Below, piece by piece: positions 34,931-46,837 of a stretch of 64,000 bases of DNA. The notes beneath the pieces are model-generated. The model searched no databases. It was not told the DNA's origin and saw only the letters and a list, made by a program, of their open reading frames with translations. Location: assembly GCA_019009955.1 (NCBI GenBank), contig CM032231.1, positions 42,984,501 to 43,048,500 of the forward strand, given 5' to 3'. Positions within the stretch are counted from its first letter, which is position 1. Each line of letters starts with the position of its first letter. This stretch comes from Riptortus pedestris. Lineage: Eukaryota; Arthropoda; Insecta; Hemiptera; Alydidae. Position numbers and translations under genes: made by a program.

Positions 34931-35414
34931 GTCCGTAATGTAAGGGCTGCATTAACTTAGCACATTTCCCATGTGCGTCATGTATTTGCATTTATCTCGA
35001 AACGAAAAAGTTCAATGAAAATAATATTTGGTATCTAGCCGTCAAATAAAGTGTCTCAAAATATAACTGCTTGTTGTTAAAATGAAATGAATAAGAGTGG
35101 GGGTATACTGAAGACCGAACACTAAAAAATACAAATATCTTGGATAATAATCAAGATAGTGAGAACAAAAACGTATATAACAACATTTATAGAACATTAC
35201 AAGATTGATCTTGAACCGACGCATAACAACGGAAATATATCGACTTTTCATAATCCCCCTCTCCCTCTGGTCCGATTTTAACCGATAACGAACTTGATCT
35301 CCCTTTTTACATAAAACGTTTAAGTATGGATATTGGTATCGATCAGACAAAAATGGCAACCGCTAGACCTTTTTCGAAAATCCCGTCATGAGTAATCAAT
35401 AGCAGAAACCTGCT
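34931..35414 (-). mobile_element. HINE-like element, reverse copy with shortened ends
   Basis: It starts GTCCGTAATGTAAGGGCTGC (decayed stem-loop), then ATTAACTTAGCACATTTCCC, core, and ends with a collapsed left end (AATAGCAGAAACCTGCT) in which most of the first 60 bp is deleted. The (TA)n slot is deleted. The right flank AAAAGATTAGATCACGTCCG resembles the core of another copy, so it may be nested. Confidence 0.65.
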
Positions 35415-35600
35415 AAAAGATTAGATCACGTCCGTTAATGGCTGAAATCAGACAATTGGTAGGGGGAGGAGGTTAGTGGGGGGGGGGTGTTTGAAAATTC
35501 AACATATCTCCGTTACTGTACGTCGGATCGAAAAAGTATATCGAACCAATCTTATTGCAAATCAAATTTGCAGTAAATATTATTATATTTTTTAGATTGT
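35415..35600 (+). mobile_element. HINE-like core fragment
   Basis: A forward core piece: TCCGTTAATGGCTGAAATCA, a G-rich run, ATATCTCCGTTACTGTACGTC, CCAATCTTATTGCAAAT. No ends. Probably the remainder of an older copy interrupted by the reverse copy at 34931-35414. Confidence 0.6.
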
Positions 35601-37107
35601 CTCTATCAGGTTAATCAACATTGGGAACCTTCTGAGCTCTTAGTTGGCCGACTTGACCCACCATACATAGTCAGCTTTTCTCAGATGACACAGGTAGAGT
35701 CATTTGTAACGATGAAGTCTTGTCTTAGTCGTAAGAGTTAGTTTTCTCCTGATGATGAGTCAAATGACCGTTAAACTTGAGTGGAGTGCGTTCCAGAGTT
35801 TTTGACGCCTTTAAATATCCATTATAAAGTAGTAATCAACCACTATAAGCCAATCTGTTTTGTGTTCTCTTCGGAACATCTTTTTCCCATAAACGCAATA
35901 TCCCACAAGTGGCTCTATCTTAGGGTTGGATTGCAGGTTCAAGTTGAGACAAGAGAATAGCATTGAGTAAGAGCAGCCTAGGGCGGCCATGGAGGCAGGC
36001 TTCAAGTGGGCTAGGAAGGAACGAAGGGCAAAGCACTTGAAAGTTGGCCCTAAACAGGGGAAGGCTTTACTTCCCTTTCTACCAACTAACTCCCTTTAAC
36101 TCGCCGGCTATTCCACTGAATTTGTACCTGAACCCAGGCCCAGAACACAGTTTCCCAACTTACCCCCTGCAATTTTTCTCAATTCAACAACTATTTGTTC
36201 CAAAGTTGTTCAGATTCACACTTGACTCTCGCGAGAGTTGCAGAACAAATTGTCCTAACTGTTTTTGTTGTAACTAGACGTTTGTTTCGCAAGTTTCACG
36301 TTCCCTAAACAATTGTACCATATTAGATTTCCTTAGTATTGAAATGGACGGGTACATTCATACAGAAACATTTAAAATCACTTACCTTTATTCTTGCAAG
36401 CATCAAACCATAGAAATCAAACTTTCCCTGACTAAAATATCTCATCATGTCCGCACTGATTTATTGTAAATGGCATAAATGTTTTACACGTCTATAATAA
36501 TAACTAGTTATTTTTCCACACGCTGAAAAATAGGTATCATTTGTATTTTTACATTATGGTCAAATATTAGAATAATGAAAATACATACATATCTAGACAG
36601 CTTAAGACTTGTGAAACTTCTTTCATACTTCTATGACTTACGTAAATTGCAAAGGAGAGATTGCTAAAATGGTCACTAGCTATCAAACTAACACGAATTC
36701 AATGGAGGGGTCAGGCAAACAGAAATTTGGAGAGACTTCACTCTCAAATAATAATGACACAAAGTGAAGGAATACTGATTTTACTGTGAGCTCACATTAG
36801 AGTTGTTGGGACAATAAAAAAAATGGACTCTTACTTTATATTAACGCTTTCTCTAGCCAAGTCTCTAAATTTCATGACACATAATTAAAGACTCTTCAAA
36901 TGAATTCGACTATAAATATTTTAAAGAAGGTAGAAAATAATAGGAATCTGCTAATTTTTCAAAATTTGCTAGAGCTTTCATCACTCCAATGCTTTAAAAC
37001 GAACGCTAATCGAATATGTCAATTTATCAAACAACAATTATGTATTATAAACGAAATAAAGAAGTGGAAGACCATTGCTTTGTTATAAATATATATATAG
37101 ATATATA
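35601..37107. other. unannotated spacer
   Basis: A mostly single-copy segment. 35749-35776 (CTGATGATGAGTCAAATGAC then CGTTAAAC) resembles a retroelement hammerhead-type core but is imperfect. The exon candidate at 36386 lies on the minus strand. Confidence 0.3.
36386..36448 (-). CDS. possible first coding exon
   Basis: On the minus strand two ATG codons (36448-36443) open a frame of 21 codons (MMRYFSQGKFDFYGLMLARI) that runs straight into a strong donor, AAG|GTAAGTGATT, in phase 0. An in-frame stop lies five codons upstream of the first ATG, as expected for a start. There is no second exon or promoter evidence. A chance 63-nt frame before a chance donor is quite possible. Confidence 0.22.
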
Positions 37108-38396
37108 GGTGTTATTTGATTAATCGGTAGGTGTTACATGAATCAATTTGTAGGTGTTAAAAGATTAATTGGCAGGTGTTATACGATTACTCGTTAGGTG
37201 TTGTACGATTAATCGGCAGGTGTTATACGATTACTCGTTAGGTGTTGTACGATTAATCGGCAGGTGTTATACTATTACTCGTTAGGTGCTGTACGATTAA
37301 TCGCCAGGTATTATACGATTACTCGTTAGGTGTTGTACGATTAATCGGCAGGTGTTATACGATTACTCGTTAGGTGTTGTTGATTAATCGGCAGGTGTTA
37401 TACGATTACTCGTTAGGTGTTGTACGATTAATCGGCAGGTGTTATACGATTACTCGTTAGGTGTTGTACGATTAATCGGCAGGTGTTATACGATTACTCG
37501 TTAGGTGTTGTACGATTAATCGCCAGGTATTGTACGATTACTCGTTAGGTGTTGTACGATTAATCGGCAGGTGTTATACGATTACTCGTTAGGTGTTGTA
37601 CGATTAATCGGCAGGTGTTATACGATTACTCGTTAGGTGTTGTACGATTAATCGGCAGGTGTTATACGATTACTCGTTAGGTGTTGTACGATTAATCGGC
37701 AGGTGTTATATGAATTAATTTGTAGGTGTTATAAAATTAATCAGAAGTTGTTATATGATTAATTTGTCGGTGTGATAAGATTAAGGGGTAAGTGTTATAT
37801 GATTAAACGGTAGGCGTTATATGATTAATCAGTAGTTGTTATATGATTAAACGGTAGGCGTTATATGATTAATCGGTAGATGTTATATGAATTAATTTGT
37901 TGGTGTGATAAGATTAAGCGGTAGTTGTTATATGATTAATCGGGAGGTGTTATATGAATCAATTTGTAGGTGTTACAAAATTAATAGTAGGTTTTATATG
38001 ATTAATCAGTAGTTGTTATATGATTAAACAGTAGGCGTTATATGATTAATCAGTAGTTGTTATATGATTAAACAGTAGGCGTTATATGATTAATCAGTAG
38101 ATGTTATATGAATTAATTTGTCGGTGTGATAAGATTAAGGGGTAGGTGTTATATGATTAATTGGCAGGGGTTATATGAATCAATTTGTAGGTGTTACAAA
38201 ATTAATAGTAGGTTTTATATCTCTAAACGGTGGGCGTTATATGATTAATCAGTAGTTGTTATATGATTAAACGGTAGGCGTTATATGATTAATCTTTAGA
38301 TGTTATATGAATTAATTTGAGGGTGTTCTAAGAATAATCGGTAGGCGTTACAATAATTATACGGTAAGTGTTATATGATTAGTCTGTATGTGTTAT
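37108..38396 (+). repeat. 22-bp minisatellite with higher-order structure
   Basis: About 58 monomers of roughly GGTGTTATATGATTAATCGGTA. In 37174-37700 two monomer types alternate strictly (GGTGTTATACGATTACTCGTTA and GGTGTTGTACGATTAATCGGCA), giving about 12 highly uniform 44-bp dimers. In 37700-38396 the monomers are more varied and follow a longer cycle that includes TAGTTGTTATATGATTAAAC, TAGGCGTTATATGATTAATC and ATGAATTAATTTGTCGGTGT. No HINE-like end is seen in it. Confidence 0.9.
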
Positions 38397-39281
38397 TTAG
38401 GCTCTTTCTTTTAGGCGGGTATGTTCTTATCTTTGAACACCTAATGATCGTTGATTCCTTTTCTAATTTATTTATTATAAATTTTGTAAGAGATACGCGA
38501 GCAAGGTTGGCAGCAGTTCTACCCTGGACTCAACATTTTAAAAAATACCATTTTTTTAATTTATACTATGCTAAGTTATTTATTAAATGTTTTAAAAACC
38601 TCTCTTGTTGTATGGAAGTTAAATTCACCGACATCGATATTCCTAAGGAATTGACTTTGATTTGGATTGAGTATGATATACCACAACATTGTTAAGGCCA
38701 TTAATCTGATCCAGTAACCGGTAGCCTGTCCCAATTATTGGAGTCATAGAGCAAGTGGGTCAATACTCTCATCTAAGGGCTTATCACCCACTTCCTATCT
38801 AATTTCCGATCTGTGGTTCTTGATTTCCGGGTGTGCCGTCTATCAGTGGCGTTTATAATAGCTTCTGTCTGTCACTATCTTAAAGGTCTTCAAATAAACC
38901 TTTTAAACGTTACCGCCTCCCGTATATGTTACTGTTCATGAGTTTTAATAAAAATGAGTCCTCAAAGAAATTTAAATATTAGATAAAAGATTGTTCCTCA
39001 AAATAAGCCCAAATATGTCTCCAAATGCTTATATGCATGTATGCCGGTTAGCCGAATAGTTAGAACTGTAAGTTTTAACCCAGAGTAGAATGTAGAAGAT
39101 ATGTAAATAAATAAAAAATAAGTGGTGTCTAAAGGAGCGTCCCTTTCTACGTATAAAACGAAATCTTTCTCGATACAATTTATTCATTTTCTTCTTAAAA
39201 ACCAAGAAGTCGAAGTCAAATAATGAATTACAAACACTAAAAGTACTTTTATTTAAGTGATGACGAAGGTTTTGTGTTTTA

Positions 39282-39282
<1 letters not shown>
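38397..39282. other. unannotated spacer
   Basis: A 106-codon open frame starts at the minisatellite edge (38375-38695) but has no recognised domain. Part of 38700-38790 (CCTGTCCCAATTATTGGAGT) may be a very old SINE body. Confidence 0.3.

Positions 39283-39312
<30 letters not shown>
39283..39312. repeat. (TA)n microsatellite
   Basis: A short TA tract 45 bp before a reverse HINE-like fragment. Confidence 0.85.
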
Positions 39313-39317
<5 letters not shown>

Positions 39318-39357
39318 AATCCAAAGTTCTTCATTGCCCGAGATCTGTGAGAAATAA

Positions 39358-39765
39358 GTCCGTCACGCATGGGCTGCTTAAACTAAGCAGATTTCCCACG
39401 TGCTGGTATAACACATTTGTGGTTTAGTCTCACCAAATATTCTATATTTCAATGTAAAAAACCGATGAGCGGAAGAGGCCGGTGGTGGGCAGGTACTGAA
39501 AGACTGGAAACAAGAAAATACTAATAACCCGCTTAATACCTGAGTTACGAAAAATGCAAAGAACAATAATTGTAGAACATCTGTAGTTTAACACGAAGTT
39601 TCCACAACATTTTTCGTATTTTCTCAGGTATTCATAACGAAGGCAATGCGAATCCCCCTCTCTCTATACCCCCGCTATTCCACCTCCGATTTCAGCCAAT
39701 AACAAGTATGATCTTTAGTGTCGATTGAAACGGTTACATATTGAGTATGGTACGCATAAAATTAT
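39358..39765 (-). mobile_element. HINE-like element, reverse, left end missing
   Basis: Right end GTCCGTCACGCATGGGCTGC, TTAAACTAAGCAGATTTCCC; then the core up to about TTGAGTATGGTACG. The (TA)n and left end are absent. Confidence 0.65.
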
Positions 39766-39839
39766 CATTTACGAGTTAAAAACATCACATTACATATTTA
39801 CACAGATCAATAAAACTATATGTATGATTTACACTTAAA

Positions 39840-41180
39840 ATAATGTCGTTCTAAATATAAGAGCTTATTGTTAATATGGTATGAGCAGGAGTGGGGGGTT
39901 TACTGAAGGCTGAAAACTATAAAATACAAATATCTGGGTTAATATTAATGATAGAGAAAACATGTATATAACAAAATTTATAAAACATTACATTTGCAAT
40001 AACATTGACTTTATACAAATTTTCGATCAGATGCATAACAACGGAGATGTTTCTAATTTTTGAAATCCCCTTTCCCCGATTTCAACCGTTAACGAACTTA
40101 ATAATTAGTTTTACACAAAACGCTTATAAATCGAGTTTGGCTACGATAAGACAAAAATTGCGTCCGCGGGAGAGGTATCAGACAATTATAAATGTTATAA
40201 AATGAACAGATATCATTTTAGCAGATTTCCTTTAAGGGAAATAAGCTATTGAGGTCGTACACATGACGCGATTTTCGAAATTTTTCTTCAAATGTCCATC
40301 GATCCTACCTCAGGGTTGAAGAAAATGAGCTCCGCTCGTTATGTCTGTTTCCGCTCTATTGTTTAATCGTGGCAATTATTGTTTAATCGTTACCAAACTC
40401 CATATTTAGTCGTTTTATTTAAAAGATCAAGATTGTTAAAGGCTGAAATCGGACCAGGGGTTTAGAGGGGGAGAATTTTGAAAATTCGAAATATCTCCGT
40501 TACTGTACGTCAGGTCGAAAAAATGTATAGAATCATTCTTATAGGAATTTAAATGTACTATAAATATTAATATACATTTATTCTCTATCTTGAATATTAA
40601 GCGAGATATTTGCATTTTTCGGTTTTCAGCCTTTAGCAAACCCCCACTCATGTTACAAAAACAATACTCGGTTAGGAAATAAACCACATTATTCAAAGCT
40701 TAAACACTAAATATTGTTTTCAAGAGTCATTATTTATACGAGATACCTGCAAATATGTTCTGGTGACCCCATCCTCTTCTTAAATTTTTGGACTACTTAA
40801 ATTTGATCGATTGAGAAAAAAAATTTTCTGATTCATTATAAATTACAGTAGTAGATGTAGTAAATAGTTTTCAATCAAATTAATACGTTATATTCAAATA
40901 TATTATAGTAATCGCTATTCTTTCCGGCAAGAAGTTGGCAGAATTGTTTGTTTCCTGTCGGGAAGTTTCTTATTACCCTTTTCACTTAACATTCTCGGTG
41001 GCGTTGTGTTACCGCTATGTAGATTTATCTATTGTTAAACTTCAAGCGGGAAATCTACTTACGCAGCCCCTGCTTGACGGACGTTTCGTCAACTCCTAGG
41101 TACGATTGATAGATATTTGAGAAACTTCCATGAGCCATGAATACAATCTCAATTGCTGATTTTACTGATGGAAATCAGCT
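39840..41180 (-). mobile_element. HINE-like element, reverse, interrupted by a forward copy
   Basis: The outer copy runs from about 39840 (module with TAAGAGCTTATTGTTAATAT) through the core to ATCATTTT at 40219, and resumes at 41083 with GTTTCGTCAACTCCTAGGTA, continuing to a decayed left end GATGGAAATCAGCT. The interruption falls in the CTCATTTTCGTC box, at its T-run. The right end and (TA)n of the outer copy are missing. Confidence 0.7.
40220..41082 (+). mobile_element. HINE-like element, nested, long-module type
   Basis: An 863-bp forward copy: AGCAGATTTCCTTTAAGGG at the start; no (TA)n (the slot is collapsed, TCCGCTCGTTATGTCTG); core; long module with TTCCGGCAAGAAGTTGGCAG and CGGTGGCGTTGTGTTACCGC; GGGAAATCTACTTACGCAG; CCCCTGCTTGACGGAC. 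It is inserted into an older reverse copy. Confidence 0.75.
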
Positions 41181-41588
41181 AATAAAGATTTAATACAGGA
41201 AGGCTACGTCTTTCTAGCCCTGCAAAATGATTACTTTTAAACCAGATCGGATCGGGGGAAAGAAAATAAAATAAACCCTTGAAATAATGAGGCCTTTGGG
41301 GGTGTGGAGGGCGTGATATGAGAATGATGTAGTCGTGAGAGGGAGAGTAAGTTGGTGAGTGGTGGGTGGGAGAGGAGAAGTTTGGGAGTGAGCGACATAA
41401 CAGTTTGCCGAGAGATGCCGCACTAACTGACAGCAGTGCCCCAGGTGCTACAGCTGACAGCGAGCCTCTCCCCACCGGGACCGGCCTAACTTCCTATTTC
41501 TCAAAACCAACTCCACTCTCTTCCCTTATACCCTTACAAAACTATTGAATTATGGACAAATAATACCCGAAGTTTTATTTCAGGGTGG
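41181..41588. other. G-rich then mixed spacer
   Basis: The plus strand is purine-rich over 41290-41390 (GGGAGAGGAGAAGTTTGGGA). Overlapping open frames on both strands have no recognisable domains. Confidence 0.3.
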
Positions 41589-42083
<495 letters not shown>

Positions 42084-42095
42084 TTTATAAGTTAA

Positions 42096-42296
42096 TTTAA
42101 ACTAACAAATACAAATACATGTAAATGTGACGATGAGACTGAACAGACATATGACCACCTCTTATATGACTGTATATTACTTGACGGACCGAGATCAATA
42201 CTGTCAAGTATATTACCTAACAAAACGGAACTTGGAGGAAGGACAAACCGAAAATTTTACTCAAATTCAACAAAGGATTTAATGCATTTATACTAG
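42096..42296 (+). pseudogene. non-LTR retrotransposon C-terminal fragment
   Basis: A frame open for 66 codons between two stops contains CKCDDETEQTYDHLLYDC, the CxC....ET..H.L..C zinc motif that closes many non-LTR ORF2 proteins, followed by a variable tail (LPNKTELGGRTNRKF). It is too short to name the clade. It follows the (CT)n tract directly. Confidence 0.6.
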
Positions 42297-44730
42297 AATT
42301 GGGCAAAGTTTCGGAACTCTTCACCTACTGTTTATACACATATGTAATGTTTACATATTTGTTTTTTGTTTGTTCGGAAAATCTGAAGCTCTAAATTTAC
42401 CATAACATAAGAAACACCAAATGTAAATGTCGTTTGGAAAAAGAGATATTTTGATGTGCCCTTGCTCTGAAAGCTCGTATCAGTTAAGGCTATGATATCG
42501 GAAATACCTGAATTTACTTCTGTCAGCCTAATGGTAGGATCACAAATGATGTGCTTGTGGTTATTTTGTCAATACAGTTTTTCTCCTGTAACACAATACA
42601 ATTACGAATACATTCACTGCGGAGTGAAAGTGTGTGTCTTTTTAGCTTCTTATGAGGTGTCACTTAAGACAAGAAAATGAATTTCCATAACCATCAAGAA
42701 TGACTCGCTAAAGAGAGCTGCGTATTTGGAAAAATATGGTTAGCATTTTTTAGGTTAGGAGACAGGCAAGGTGTGTGACACGAAATAATAGTTAATAAGA
42801 TCAAAAAATATGCAATGGTTTGGTCTGTCAATGTTTCCCGGAGTTTACCAAATACTGGAGGGGGCATGTATAAATTTCTTGATTTCTCTGCAATATTTTT
42901 ATTATGTTATTCTCTTATGTTCTAAGTTTTTTTTTTAAATAATATTTCTATCAAGTATAACTCTACTATAACTATAAGTAATAACTAAAATTACATACAA
43001 TTAAGAGTTACAATCGCAGACACAGACACCACAACGTTTTTACATATACTCTATGACTTTTCAACATTTAATCCAAATAGATCCATTTTCATAATGAACA
43101 TAATTTTAAAAGGAGGTAATTGGCCAGAACCACCTAATATATTATTTTATAAATATCTCATTAAGTTTATCACTAATATGATCATAGCAAAAATACATTA
43201 GAAAATAAAATTGATTGTGAGGCAAGAGAATTATAATTCAATATATTTGCCTTGCATTGGCTCGCAAATTAAAGAACAGAAAAATCGTAACATCGGTTGA
43301 GTTTAACTTTATTTAATTTGTTTTTTTTAAATTTTCATTTATTAATTTTAATTCCCTTATTTTTTTTGGTTTATTGTATCTTTTTTATTATTTCTTTCTA
43401 TTTTTTTTTTATATTTTTTTTTGTTATATTGATTATATGGTAATGACCCATTAAATAGTATATATCACAACTATGGCGACTACGAAATGAATAAGAAGGC
43501 AGGTACAAAGAAATTGCCAAAAATTACGAACGTTGATAAGTGCATAATGACCTCATTAATGTAATTGTGGCAAGTGCTGTCTCGTTACAAATCCACTTTA
43601 TTTTTATCTAAAATATTTGGTTCAGAATGAATACAATATTACTTTAAATGGTACTGGTTAACAGCAAACGTCCTTAGAAATGTGATACAATCTTAGGAAC
43701 GCACTTATTGAATATTCCGTGACACACGCTACGGGATAAGATTATTCTGTCAGTTTGTAATTATCTTTGTTGTCATGGTTCTGGCTGATGTATACGTCAC
43801 CCTGGAATATGGATGACATTCTCGGAACGCATTCGTACAGATTTCCATATCCAGCCATGAAGGATGATAAATCGCTCGCTGATCCTTATGATGATATAAA
43901 AGACAAATTGTTCTTCTGCCGCTGAGTCTTACCCTCTTTCACCGTTCCCTCTATTAATCTAAGTTTGGTTCAAACATTCCTTTTTTTGCAGGCACGATAA
44001 AGAGAATCTATACTTTTATTTATTTTTTATTATATATGCTTATTAATTTATTCTGTTCCAAAGACTTCTTAACGACTTTGGCATGAACAAGTCCTTTTAT
44101 TTTCAGGGGTTTAACGTTCTTCGTGAAATAATTGAATAGCCAGTGAAACAATACTTTTTATTTAAGAAAGTTGTACTTAGAATACGAACGTTTTATGTTT
44201 GCAAAATATAACCAATTGAAGGTCTTTTTTACTTTACCCCACAACAGTTACTTATTTCTAAAACAGTGATTTACGTTATCGTTAAATTGATAAAAGTAAT
44301 GAACATATGTTGGAAATAATGTATTTAACAAGTTTTAAATATAAAAAAAATTATAGTTTAATATACATTTCGTTGAATCATTCATTTAGGGGGCCAATAT
44401 GGTTTCAAAGATATTAAAATAATCCTTAGACTGCATCTAAATACTGGGCCTCATTTTTTATGAAATATAATCCTCTTGAAGTGTCCTTTTCTACATTTCC
44501 TTGATTGATACAATAATCCATACCGCTGCAAAGCCCTATATGCTATTTCTTCTGATTTAAGAACACGACTAAGTTGTATAGGATTCATGATTACAAAAAA
44601 ATAAAAAAAAAAAAAAAAAAACTTACACGTTTTTAAAAACCAACCATGTAATAGGCAAGTAACTTCTTTCGTGCATACAATTTATATTGCTTAGCAACAG
44701 TATGAATGAATTATTTCAACCTAAAAAAAA
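42297..44730. other. 2.4 kb AT-rich DNA
   Basis: Contains a strongly T-rich stretch (43310-43435) and a poly-A run (44590-44620). No exon, RNA gene or interspersed repeat is recognised. Confidence 0.35.
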
Positions 44731-44900
44731 GAGTGGCGAGTTCGATTCTCGCCTGGGCAAAGGAAATTATTTAGTGACGAAATTCATTAAACAACATCCT
44801 AAGTCCCACCCTGGCTAGAAAAGGGTGGTAACCTGTAGATAACCCGTCCCAATTAGCCTGAGTTGCAAAAAGTGGACGTTAATAAATAATAATAATAAAA
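44731..44900 (+). mobile_element. tRNA-derived SINE, 5'-truncated
   Basis: It begins in the B-box region (GAGTGGCGAGTTCGATTCTC), then GGGCAAAGGAAATTATTTAG, GGTAACCTGTAGATAACCCG, TCCCAATTAGCC and GTGGACGTTAATAAATAAT, with an (AAT)n tail. Lacks the A-box. Confidence 0.75.
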
Positions 44901-45128
44901 ACTGGAGTCTTTTAAATTTTCATGTGATCACTTACTTCTAAAAGTAACTGGTGTGGGTAAAGTAAAAAGACACCCAATTAATTTACGTACCGGTTTATAA
45001 TTTATTTTTAACTTATTTTATTAATCAAACTTGCAACAAAAACCTAGTAGAACTAAATCAGCAACTTTTTTGTTTGCACAACATAACCTTTACAAATGGG
45101 CTTATTATTAACTTTTTTATATGTTGCC

Positions 45129-45350
45129 GGGGGAACAGGTTAGCCATGTGAGTTAAAGCATTGACCTTAATCTCACGCGGCAAACACAAAGTGGCGAGTT
45201 CAATTCCCACCTAGGCAATGGAGATTTAGCGAGGAACTTATTAAATGAAATTCTTAGTCCCACTTTGGATAGAAATGGATGGTAACCTGTAGATAAACTG
45301 CCCCAATTAGCCATATTAGCAAAAAGTAGACGTTAATAAATAATAATAAT
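45129..45350 (+). mobile_element. tRNA-derived SINE, full length
   Basis: The clearest copy: A-box region GGTTAGCCATGTGAGTTAAA, linker CCTTAATCTCACGCGGCAAA, B box GAGTTCAATTCCCACC, body TAGTCCCACTTTGGATAGAA and GGTAACCTGTAGATAAACTG, tail GTAGACGTTAATAAATAATA-ATAAT. Transcribed by RNA polymerase III in principle; mobilised by an unknown LINE. Confidence 0.8.
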
Positions 45351-45783
45351 ACTAATTATATGTAGTTACGGTGACGTAAATTAGTTATGTTGCAGCTACA
45401 GGGGAATACATTTTAGTAGTATAATCACTCAAAGAAAAAAAATTGAATGGCTCCCAAATGCCGATGCTTATATTACAAATTTCTCTCGAATTCCCTCTTA
45501 ATCATTATAATGATGAACTGAGTTTATAGAATTGTGAACTACTGCAGTAGCTGAAATCGTTTACGAGCAATCTACAGCTGTTTCGCCACCGGGTGTTATT
45601 AACCAGTATTAAATATATGAATACTACTTACTATTAAGAGGAAATTAGTAACCAAGATCCATTTAAGATCAACTAGATTTAGCCCACAAAACATCCATCA
45701 GTAAATCCCAAACTAATAATGTAATATGCGTTATCGTAACATTTCTGACATTTAAAGTCCCTTTAATAAATATTTTCAATAGG

Positions 45784-45990
45784 TTATTATTACTATTATT
45801 TATTAACGTCTACTTCTTGCTTATATGACCAGTTGGGACCGGTTATCTAAAGGTCAGTACCTCTTTCTAGCCAGGGTGGGACAAAGGATTTTATTGAATG
45901 AGTTCGGTGCTAAAGAAATTTCTATCGTCATGGCGGGAATCGAACTCCACACTCTAGGTTTACCATGTAAGATTAAGGCCAACGCTTTAA
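45784..45990 (-). mobile_element. tRNA-derived SINE, reverse
   Basis: TTATTTATTAACGTCTAC (tail) through CCAGGGTGGGACAAAGGATT to GGAATCGAACTCCACACTCT (B box complement) and TAAGATTAAGGCCAACGCTT. The A-box end is diverged. A 63-codon open frame over it is incidental. Confidence 0.75.
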
Positions 45991-46837
45991 TTCTGGTCTC
46001 TCTTCAAAGCGCATAAATCTTTGAATAAATTAGCATTTTATAACATTCTCCACATGTCTTTCCAAATATACCATGTGTTCACTCCACTTAAACCCTATAT
46101 ATTCTAATAGTAATAATATTAAAAACACAAAGCACGTTTAGAATCTTCTGAATTTTAGATCGGAAATTATTAGCAGGAAATTGATTTAAATGAGAATAAG
46201 AGTCCGAGAATATGAAACGAACCTGAGAAATGAAACGTTCACTGGCCTCGTGTGTTACAGAAGAAGAGGACGTTCAGGAAGGCTTAAAAAAATCTAGAAT
46301 TCTATGATGATTCGTCGTTTCTAGAGAGGAAATCTATGAAAAATAAAACTGCTGTGCCACCAATTTTTTCAGTTATTAAATACTGAAGGAACTATTCTAC
46401 AGTGATCTAATTCATCGTTATCAATTTAGGTGCGAGGGAAAAACATCTGACTCATGGGTGGTTTCAATATTAAATCTCATCTTCTTTTCATAACTATTTC
46501 ATTTATTTAAAATATTAGTTGTACTAAGTTACAACATAACCTACAAGGAACCAAACAATGAACGAGCCTAGTCGTTGCTGAAATATTGCTTTACTATTGC
46601 ATTTTATATCCTCATTGGACCATGACATAGAATTTTACACTGATAATAACTAACACAGATTTTCTTTTCATCAATAGCTTCAAAATATCAATCGATTCAA
46701 ATCAATCTATTTACCTTTTCCCGTGTTCCTAACAACAATCAAACATTTAGATGATTATCTAAGGTAAAATCAAAAAGTTGAACAGTTCCTCAGTCATACA
46801 GTCATTCGATTTGAATCTATCAATGCATATATATATA
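45991..46837. other. unannotated spacer
   Basis: AT-rich DNA. No gene or repeat is recognised. Confidence 0.3.

Noticed and set aside
37108..38396. CRISPR-like look of regular 22-bp repeats
   Set aside because: Units are contiguous with no unique spacers, and the host is eukaryotic; it is a minisatellite.
38375..38695. 106-codon open frame next to the minisatellite
   Set aside because: It begins inside the repeat and no known domain is visible; likely chance.
45129..45210. tRNA-like A and B boxes
   Set aside because: Part of a dispersed SINE with body and (AAT)n tail in several copies; it does not fold into a complete tRNA.
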